DNA from: Chloroflexota bacterium
GTDB lineage: Bacteria > Chloroflexota > Limnocylindria > Limnocylindrales > CSP1-4
Direction of reading: 5' to 3'
Assembly (NCBI GenBank): GCA_021786265.1
Contig: JAJYNP010000275.1
Span: forward strand, 1 to 28,450
DNA: 28,450 bases
Shown: piece after piece, positions 23,430 to 28,450 of the stretch
Numbering within the stretch: position 1 is the first letter of the stretch
Layout of the letters: each line of letters opens with the position of its first letter
Notes under the pieces: generated by a model
Databases searched by the model: none
Seen by the model: only the letters and a program-made list of their open reading frames with translations
What the model was told of the DNA's origin: nothing
Program-made: the position numbers and the translations under genes

Positions 23430-24734
23430 GTGCACCTGTTCCTCGTCGGCGCGGGGCCGGTGGGCCTGGTCACCGCCGTCGGCTTCGCCCGCCTGGGCCA
23501 TCGCGTCACCGTCTCGGACATCGACACGGCGCGCATCGCCACCCTGGCGGGCGGCCGCTCGCCCATCTTCGAGCCGGGGCTGGAGGACGCCATCCGTGCC
23601 GAATCCGCCGCCGGGCGGCTCGCGTTCACGACCGATCCCGTCCCGCCTGGCGGCGCCGCCTGCTCCATCGTGTGCGTGGGGACCCCGACCGGACCGGAGG
23701 GTCCGCTCTCGACCGGGCAGGTCGAGAGCGCGGTGGCCGGCCTGCTGGAATCGGCCCCACCCGATCACGTCATCGTCGTCCGCTCGACGCTGCCGGTGGA
23801 GGGGCCGGACCGGCTGGCCCGCCTGGTGGAGGATCGGCGGGCCGCCGGGCCCTGCCCCACGGTGGTCACCAACCCCGAGTTCATGCGGGAGGGCGCGGGG
23901 CTGCGGGACTTCGACGTGCCGAGCCGCGTCGTCACCGGCTGGCTCCGCCCCGAGGACCGCGGGGCCGCGCAGGCCGTGGCCGACCTCTACGCGCCGCTCA
24001 ACGCCCCCACGCTCGTGGCGGACGCCCGGTCCGTGGCGCTGATCAAGCTCGCCTCGAACGTCTTCCTCGCGACCAAGATCGCGTTCGCCAACGAGCTGGC
24101 CCGGATCTGCGACGCCGTCGGAGCCGACGTCGACCTCGTCACGGCCGGCGTCGGGATGGACGATCGGATCGGCAAGGCGTTCCTGAGCGCCGGGCCGGGC
24201 ATCGGTGGATCGTGCCTCCCCGAGCAGGCGCTCGCGCTGCCGCTGCTGAGCGCCCGGGTCGGGGTGCCGACCCCGCTCATCGACGCGGTGAGCGGCTCGA
24301 ACGTGTCGCACCAGCGCGCCGTCGTCGCGCGGCTCGGCGCGCTGCTCGGCCGGCCGCTCGCCGGCGCCCGGGTCGCGCTGCTCGGCCTCGCGTTCAAGGC
24401 CGGCACGGACGATGTCCGCGAGTCCCCGGCGCTGGCGCTCGCGCGCGAGCTCCGTGCAGTGGGCGCCACCGTCACCGGCTACGACCCGCAGGCCATGGAG
24501 ACGGCATACCGGGCCGACCCGCGGCTCGAGCCTGCCGCCGACCCCGTGGAGGCGGCGCGTGGCGCGGATGCGGTCCTGGTCGCGACCGAGTGGGCCGCGT
24601 TCCGGGGGATCGACTGGGCGGCCATGCGCCGCGCAATGGCCGGTGATCTCGTCTACGACACGCGGAACGTGGTGGACGTGCGCGCCGCGCGGTCGGTGGG
24701 GCTGCGGGTCGAGATGCTGGGGCGGCGCGCCTGA
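23430..24734 (+). CDS. UDP-glucose 6-dehydrogenase family protein
   Basis: A 434-aa NAD-dependent nucleotide-sugar dehydrogenase of the UDP-glucose dehydrogenase type, which would supply UDP-glucuronate. NAD fold: VGAGPVGLVTAVGFARLGH (6-24), with D30 as ribose-binding acid. The family block FEPGLED is at 47-53, TNPEFMREGAGLRDFDVPSR at 147-166 and IKLASNVFLATKIAFANELA (205-224) includes the conserved K206. The nucleophile is C262 in GIGGSCLPEQ (257-266). The usual sequence after Cys is FPKD; here it is LPEQ, so the acidic residue known to assist catalysis in UDP-glucose dehydrogenases is Gln266. The UDP-binding domain starts at ARVALLGLAFKAGTDDVRES (313-332). GTG start with AGGAG upstream. Family sure; activity and substrate less so. 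Confidence 0.87.
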   Translation: MHLFLVGAGPVGLVTAVGFARLGHRVTVSDIDTARIATLAGGRSPIFEPGLEDAIRAESAAGRLAFTTDPVPPGGAACSIVCVGTPTGPEGPLSTGQVESAVAGLLESAPPDHVIVVRSTLPVEGPDRLARLVEDRRAAGPCPTVVTNPEFMREGAGLRDFDVPSRVVTGWLRPEDRGAAQAVADLYAPLNAPTLVADARSVALIKLASNVFLATKIAFANELARICDAVGADVDLVTAGVGMDDRIGKAFLSAGPGIGGSCLPEQALALPLLSARVGVPTPLIDAVSGSNVSHQRAVVARLGALLGRPLAGARVALLGLAFKAGTDDVRESPALALARELRAVGATVTGYDPQAMETAYRADPRLEPAADPVEAARGADAVLVATEWAAFRGIDWAAMRRAMAGDLVYDTRNVVDVRAARSVGLRVEMLGRRA

Positions 24735-24764
24735 CGGTCGGGCGGCAGGGACCGCCACCCGTCA
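24732..24764. terminator. Hairpin at the stop codon, convergent gene end
   Basis: TGACGG (24732-24737) pairs with CCGTCA (24759-24764), and GGCGG (24741-24745) pairs with CCGCC (24752-24756) around CAGGGA, with a small internal loop. The left arm starts at the TGA of the dehydrogenase gene, as at 4040-4071. No T-tract. It lies between convergent genes. Confidence 0.45.
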
Positions 24765-24800
24765 CGGCTGGCCAGGGGACGGGCACGGGGCCCGCCGGGA

Positions 24801-25745
24801 TCATGGCGCGGGCGCGAGCGACGGCTGCGGCAGCGGGAGCGCCGCGACCGACGGACCGGGCGATCCGGCCGATGAGGGCGAGCCCGACGAGGAGGGAACC
24901 GGCGGGAGCCCGCCGTGATAGTCGGTGATGACCAGCACGTACTCGAGCTTGTCGAGGTTCGAGGCGGGGTTGATGAACGCGGTCTGGACGACCGCATTCG
25001 GGTCGCGCTGGACGTCGACGATGTTGCCGATCAGGAGGCCCTTGGGGAACGGCGACTTGATGCCGTTGCCGAGGTCGATCCCGGCGGTCACGACCGTGTC
25101 GTTCAGGTTGACCCGCTCGGTCGCCGGGATGTCCTGCATCACGAGCGCACCACCGAGCTGCCCGATCACCTCACCCGTGGCGCGGCTCGACTCGATGAGC
25201 CCGATGACGGTGGAGCGCGTGTCGCTGATCAGCAGGATCCGGCTGAAGTCGCTGCCGACCTCCCAGACCGAGCCGACCAGGGCACCGCCATCCGCGACCA
25301 CGACGTCGTTGAGCGCGATGCCGCGATCGGTCCCGGCGTCGATCGTGATCACCCGCGTGTACTGCGAGACCTCGCGGCTCACCACGGTGGCGGCCACCGT
25401 GGTGTAGTCGAGCGACCCCTGGACGCCCAGGAGACGGCTCAGCTGGTCGTTCTGGATCTTGATCTCCTGCAGCTGGCGGTTCTCCACCTCGAGCTGCTGG
25501 TTCTGCTGCTCCAGCGTTCGGTTCTGCGCCTGCAGCTGGTCGATCTCGCTCAGTGCGCCGACGATCGATCCGGCCGAGCGCGTGGCGCCCGACAGCGCTG
25601 CCTGGGCGGGCGTCAGCATGTTGCCCACCACGATCTGCAGGTCGCGCATCGGCGCGGTGCCGCTGAGGGCCAGGAGCAGGAGTCCTGCCGCCATCAGGAT
25701 GGCGTACAGCATCCCCCGCCGCCGGCTGGCACGCGTCGCGAACAT
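24801..25745 (-). CDS. mreC: Rod shape-determining protein MreC
   Basis: A 314-aa protein that links cytoplasmic MreB to the wall-synthesis machinery outside the membrane. After a basic N-terminus (TRASRRR) one membrane span covers about 12-29. A coiled coil rich in Gln/Glu/Leu follows at about 63-105 (DQLQAQNRTLEQQNQQLEVE), then the beta-rich MreC core (115-275) with NDVVVADGGALVGSVWEVG (146-164), FSRILLISD (167-175) and SPFPKGLLIGNI (231-242). The last 35 residues are Ser/Pro-rich and not part of the family. It starts 10 bp after the mreB stop, so the two are one operon; no mreD follows, because the next genes face the other way. Confidence 0.93.
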   Translation of the reverse strand: MFATRASRRRGMLYAILMAAGLLLLALSGTAPMRDLQIVVGNMLTPAQAALSGATRSAGSIVGALSEIDQLQAQNRTLEQQNQQLEVENRQLQEIKIQNDQLSRLLGVQGSLDYTTVAATVVSREVSQYTRVITIDAGTDRGIALNDVVVADGGALVGSVWEVGSDFSRILLISDTRSTVIGLIESSRATGEVIGQLGGALVMQDIPATERVNLNDTVVTAGIDLGNGIKSPFPKGLLIGNIVDVQRDPNAVVQTAFINPASNLDKLEYVLVITDYHGGLPPVPSSSGSPSSAGSPGPSVAALPLPQPSLAPAP

Positions 25746-25755
25746 GACGCGCGGC

Positions 25756-26808
25756 TCAGCGGGGCGGGCGCGAGTACGTCTCGGCGACGAGCGAACGCTC
25801 CATGTTCTCGAGCTCCTCGAGCGCCTTGCCGGTGCCTCGTGCGACGCACGTGAGCGGATCGTCGGCGACGTGGACCGGCATCTGGGTCGCCTCGGCGATC
25901 CGCCGGTCGAGGCCCTGCAGCAGGGCCCCACCGCCCGCCAGCACGATCCCCTGGTCCATGATGTCCGCCACGAGTTCCGGCGGCGTCTCCTCGATGGCGT
26001 CCTTGACGATGTCGACGATCTGCTGCACGGACGGCTCGACCGCCTCGCGGATCTGGTCGGCGCCGACCTCGACCGAGCGGGGCAGGCCGGTCAGCAGGTC
26101 GCGCCCGCGGAGCGTTACGCGCAGCTCGTCCCAGTCGCCCGGGTACGCCGACCCGAGCGCGATCTTGATGTCCTCCGCGGTCCGCTCACCCACCAGCAGG
26201 TTGTACTCGCGCCGCCCGAACCCGACGATGTCCATGTCCATCTCGTCGCCGCCGATGCGCATGCTGCGGCTGATCACGATCCCACCGAGGCTGATCACGG
26301 CGACTTCCGTGGTCCCCCCACCGATGTCCACGATCATGCTGCCCGAGGGTTCGCTCACGGGCAGGCCGGCGCCGATCGCTGCCGCCATCGGTTCCTCGAT
26401 CAGGCGGGCCCAGCGGGCGCCCGCGTTCAGCGCCGCGTCGCGGACGGCCCGCTTCTCGACTTCGGTCACCCCGGAGGGCACCCCGAGCAGCATGCGCGGC
26501 CGCGGGATCAGCCCGATGCGATCGTGCACCTTGTTCACGAAGTGCTTGATCATCTGCTCGGTGACGTCGAAGTCGCTGATGACGCCGTCGCGCAGCGGAC
26601 GCACCGCGATGATGTTGGCCGGCGTGCGACCCACCATGCGCTTCGCCTCGGCCCCGATCGCAAGCACCTTCCTGGTCTTGGTGTCGAGCGCGACCACACT
26701 CGGCTCGCTGATCACGATGCCCCGGTCCCGGACGTGGACGAGGGTGTTGGCCGTGCCGAGATCGATCCCGATGTCACGGGAGAAGAGGCCGAAGAAGAGG
26801 TCGAGCAT
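25756..26808 (-). CDS. mreB: Rod shape-determining protein MreB (actin homologue)
   Basis: A 350-aa ATP-binding bacterial actin that forms filaments under the membrane and guides cell-wall elongation. The start MLDLFFGLFSRDIGIDLGTANTLV is the family's usual N-terminus, including the short amphipathic membrane-binding helix; an ATG 19 codons upstream (26865) adds a non-family stretch. Phosphate-1 motif DIGIDLGTANT, phosphate-2 SMIVDIGGGTTEVAVI and adenosine motif IVLAGGGALLQGLD are all present. The IEEPMAAAIGAGLP block is intact. Length is normal. No Shine-Dalgarno is visible before 26808; the likely promoter is 94 bp upstream. First gene of mreB-mreC, divergent from ftsH. Confidence 0.96.
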   Translation of the reverse strand: MLDLFFGLFSRDIGIDLGTANTLVHVRDRGIVISEPSVVALDTKTRKVLAIGAEAKRMVGRTPANIIAVRPLRDGVISDFDVTEQMIKHFVNKVHDRIGLIPRPRMLLGVPSGVTEVEKRAVRDAALNAGARWARLIEEPMAAAIGAGLPVSEPSGSMIVDIGGGTTEVAVISLGGIVISRSMRIGGDEMDMDIVGFGRREYNLLVGERTAEDIKIALGSAYPGDWDELRVTLRGRDLLTGLPRSVEVGADQIREAVEPSVQQIVDIVKDAIEETPPELVADIMDQGIVLAGGGALLQGLDRRIAEATQMPVHVADDPLTCVARGTGKALEELENMERSLVAETYSRPPR

Positions 26809-26901
26809 GCTCGTGGCGAGACCTGCCTGCTGCTGTCGGGGTGCTCGGCCATCGGTCGGGCACATACGTACCGTCGGCCCGGGGCGCGTGGCGGCCAGCG
26901 C

Positions 26902-26907
26902 AGTATA
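26902..26907 (-). promoter_or_regulatory. -10 element TATACT of mreBC
   Basis: TATACT on the minus strand matches the TATAAT consensus at five of six positions. A start near 26895 would give mreB a leader of roughly 85 nt. No good -35 box at 16-18 bp. It faces away from the ftsH promoter at 26979-26984; the two boxes are 71 bp apart. Confidence 0.5.
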
Positions 26908-26978
26908 CCCGCCACGCCCGGCTCACGGGCTCGTTGAGGGCCGCGCGATGCAGATCGGTCACCCGTGGGCGCCTGCCG

Positions 26979-26984
26979 TACGAT
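26979..26984 (+). promoter_or_regulatory. -10 element TACGAT of the ftsH transcript
   Basis: TACGAT followed by seven bases (TGGCGCA) and then GTG at 26992, the first codon of a short ORF. The hexamer and spacing are like those before the DUF3048 gene. Transcription would start at or next to 26992. Confidence 0.45.
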
Positions 26985-26991
26985 TGGCGCA

Positions 26992-27018
26992 GTGAGCGCA
27001 GATCAACGCCGTCGATGA
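26992..27018 (+). CDS. Possible 8-codon leader ORF upstream of ftsH
   Basis: GTG seven bases after a TACGAT box opens an 8-residue frame (MSADQRRR). Its TGA overlaps the ATG of the next short ORF (ATGA at 27015-27018). It would be a leaderless mini-ORF at the very 5' end of the ftsH mRNA. Too short to test by composition; the case rests on promoter spacing and stop-start overlap. Confidence 0.3.
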   Translation: MSADQRRR

Positions 27019-27146
27019 GCGCCGTCCGGGGTCGGGCCCGCGCGATCGCACCGCCGACACGGGCGGCTGCGTCGGGGCGTCTGCCGGCTGCGGCGGGGCA
27101 GCTGCCGGCTGCGGCGTCGCGCGTCGCGCGCGGAGGCGGACGATGA
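27015..27146 (+). CDS. Possible 43-codon ORF overlapping the ftsH start
   Basis: A 43-residue Arg/Ala-rich frame whose ATG overlaps the preceding mini-ORF and whose TGA overlaps the ftsH ATG (ATGA, 27143-27146). It contains a direct DNA repeat, CTGCCGGCTGCGGCG at 27081-27095 and 27102-27116, giving GRLPAAA and GQLPAAA. The composition is what GC-rich non-coding DNA can also give. The double ATGA chain is the only support. Function unknown. Confidence 0.3.
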   Translation: MSAVRGRARAIAPPTRAAASGRLPAAAGQLPAAASRVARGGGR

Positions 27147-28450
27147 GCGGCTGGCCTTCACCCCCGGCCGGAGGGCCCGTCAAACCGGCCCCGCCCGGTC
27201 CGCCCGCGCGGCCCGGACAGCCGGAGCGACCCGGCCAGCCCGGCCAGCGACCGCCGCGGCAGCCCGGACGGAGGTTGCCGGCCTGGGTCTGGTGGCTGAT
27301 CTTCGGCCTGCTGCTGCTGTGGAACCTCGCCACGCTGCTGCCCGCCGGGACGCCGACGGCTGACCTGCCCTACTCCGCGTTCCTGGACCAGGCGCAGCAC
27401 GGCAACATCGCGCAGGTGCAGTTCAACGGGCAGGCGCTGCAGGGCACCCTCCGACACGCGATCCTCTGGCCGCCCGTGGGCAGCGCCGGCGCATCTGCAG
27501 CCCCACCGGCTTCGGCGGCCCCGGGCGGAACGCCGTCGGCGACGCCCGGCGGCCTCGCACTGCCGGGCACCGCGCAGGGCCCGACCAGCTATCAGGCCTT
27601 CACAAGCGTGATGCCGCCCACCGGCGACCCCGCGCTACTGCCGCTGCTGGAGGCGCACAACGTCACGATCACGGCCAGGGACACCACCAGCGGCGGCTCG
27701 TTCCTGCTGAGCTTGCTCGTCAGCGTGCTGCCGATGCTGCTTCTGGTCGGCCTGTTCGTCTACATGGGCCGCCAGGCCCAGCGCAGCCAGCAGGGTCTCT
27801 TCGGCTTCGGTGGCTCCCGGGCCCGTCTCTACGATCCGGAGCGGCCGACCGTCACGTTTGCCGACGTGGCGGGCGAGGACGAAGCGAAGCTGGAGCTGAC
27901 CGAGGTGGTCGACTTCCTGAAGGAGCCCGATCGCTACCGGCGGCTCGGTGCGCGCCTGCCGCGGGGGGTCCTGCTGATCGGACCGCCGGGGACCGGCAAG
28001 ACGCTCCTTGCGCGCGCCGTCGCCGGCGAGGCTCACGTCCCCTTCTTCAGCATCTCCGCCTCCGAGTTCGTCGAGATGTTCGTCGGCGTGGGCGCGTCGC
28101 GGGTGCGCGACCTCTTCAGCAAGGCCAAGGCAGCCGCGCCGGCGATCGTCTTCGTCGACGAGATCGACGCGGTGGGCCGTCAGCGCGGCGCCGGGCTGGG
28201 CGGTGGAAACGACGAGCGCGAACAGACGCTGAACCAGCTGCTCGTCGAGATGGACGGGTTCGACGACAACACGAACGTGATCGTCGTCGCCGCCACCAAC
28301 CGCCCGGACGTGCTCGACCCGGCGCTCCTGCGCCCGGGCCGCTTCGACCGACAGGTCACGGTCGGATATCCCGACCGGGCCGGGCGCGAGGCGATCCTGC
28401 GCATCCACACGCGGGGGCTGCGCCTGGCGCCCGACGTCGATCTGGTGGCG
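27143..28450 (+). CDS. ftsH: ATP-dependent zinc metalloprotease FtsH (C-terminal part beyond window)
   Basis: The first 436 residues of a membrane-anchored AAA+ protease that degrades misfolded membrane and regulatory proteins. The ATG has GGAGG six bases upstream (27132-27136). Residues 1-45 are a Pro/Gly/Arg-rich cytoplasmic extension, longer than usual. First span about 47-67, extracytoplasmic part 70-185, second span about 187-208. AAA+ module: [12 protein letters not shown] (238-249), Walker A GPPGTGKT (280-287), pore loop FVGVG (313-317), Walker B IVFVDEID (335-342), second region of homology [19 protein letters not shown] (386-404). The extracytoplasmic part contains an Ala/Pro/Gly-rich insertion at about 110-147. 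The protease domain with HEXXH lies beyond the edge. Confidence 0.96.
   Translation, partial: MSGWPSPPAGGPVKPAPPGPPARPGQPERPGQPGQRPPRQPGRRLPAWVWWLIFGLLLLWNLATLLPAGTPTADLPYSAFLDQAQHGNIAQVQFNGQALQGTLRHAILWPPVGSAGASAAPPASAAPGGTPSATPGGLALPGTAQGPTSYQAFTSVMPPTGDPALLPLLEAHNVTITARDTTSGGSFLLSLLVSVLPMLLLVGLFVYMGRQAQRSQQGLFGFGGSRARLYDPERPTVTFADVAGEDEAKLELTEVVDFLKEPDRYRRLGARLPRGVLLIGPPGTGKTLLARAVAGEAHVPFFSISASEFVEMFVGVGASRVRDLFSKAKAAAPAIVFVDEIDAVGRQRGAGLGGGNDEREQTLNQLLVEMDGFDDNTNVIVVAATNRPDVLDPALLRPGRFDRQVTVGYPDRAGREAILRIHTRGLRLAPDVDLVA

Noticed and set aside
20979..24758. 1259-codon minus-strand frame
   Set aside because: Shadow of the SDR and UDP-sugar dehydrogenase genes on the other strand and of the caspase-like gene in another frame; no motifs.
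26809..26865. Longer MreB starting at the ATG at 26865
   Set aside because: The extra 19 residues do not resemble MreB N-termini, whereas MLDLFFGLFSRDIGIDLGT at 26808 does.
1..28450. CRISPR arrays, tRNA/rRNA genes, insertion sequences, prophage or toxin-antitoxin modules
   Set aside because: None seen: no regularly spaced repeats, no tRNA-like cloverleaf noticed, no transposase or integrase motifs, and gene content is ordinary envelope and regulatory genes with uniform composition.

Overview
The window is very GC-rich DNA (roughly 70% or more by eye) of a free-living bacterium. Genes are packed tightly, many starts are GTG, and neighbouring genes often overlap as ATGA, GTGA or TGATG. The MreB, MreC, FtsH, GH18 and FlgD-Ig protein types, together with a run of TAnnnT -10 boxes sitting 7-9 nt before start codons, suggest a high-GC Chloroflexota lineage (Limnocylindria/Ellin6529-like). 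That placement is an inference from protein style, not from a marker search.

Layout. 1-2986 (minus): three tandem, mutually similar family-4-type glycosyltransferases, the last cut by the window edge, preceded by a possible 15-codon leader ORF. 3157-4044 (plus): a polytopic membrane protein. 4109-5204 (minus): an Rrf2 Fe-S regulator and a DoxX membrane protein, with a palindromic operator lying over the regulator's start. 5377-10813 (minus): a five-gene operon encoding acetyltransferase, PLP aminotransferase, Gfo/Idh dehydrogenase, nucleotide-sugar 6-dehydrogenase and 2-epimerase. This is the full enzyme set for a UDP-2,3-diacetamido-2,3-dideoxy-hexuronic acid (WbpA/B/E/D/I-type) sugar. 10904-12421 (plus): a NiCoT-like metal permease and a Fur-family repressor behind a TTGACA promoter and a Fur-box-like site. 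12439-12849 (minus): a small tail-anchored hypothetical protein. 12986-14289 (plus): a DUF3048 lipoprotein.

14334-22222 (minus): an operon encoding, in order of transcription, a secreted protein with a caspase-type His/Cys pair, a secreted GH18 protein, a polyprenol-phosphate mannose synthase-like GT2 and a GT4. The two secreted proteins share an unusual C-terminal module; this is the least familiar system in the window. 22479-24734 (plus): an atypical SDR and a UDP-glucose dehydrogenase-family protein with a changed active-site motif. 24801-26907 (minus): mreB-mreC. 26979-28450 (plus): ftsH, preceded by two short overlapping ORFs and running off the right edge.

Taken together this is a cell-envelope region: nucleotide-sugar supply, glycosyltransferases, secreted surface proteins, shape determination (MreBC) and membrane-protein quality control (FtsH). 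I saw no tRNA, rRNA, CRISPR array, transposase or phage gene. No gene-free stretch exceeds about 260 bp. The longest, 22223-22478, holds a 22-bp perfect palindrome.
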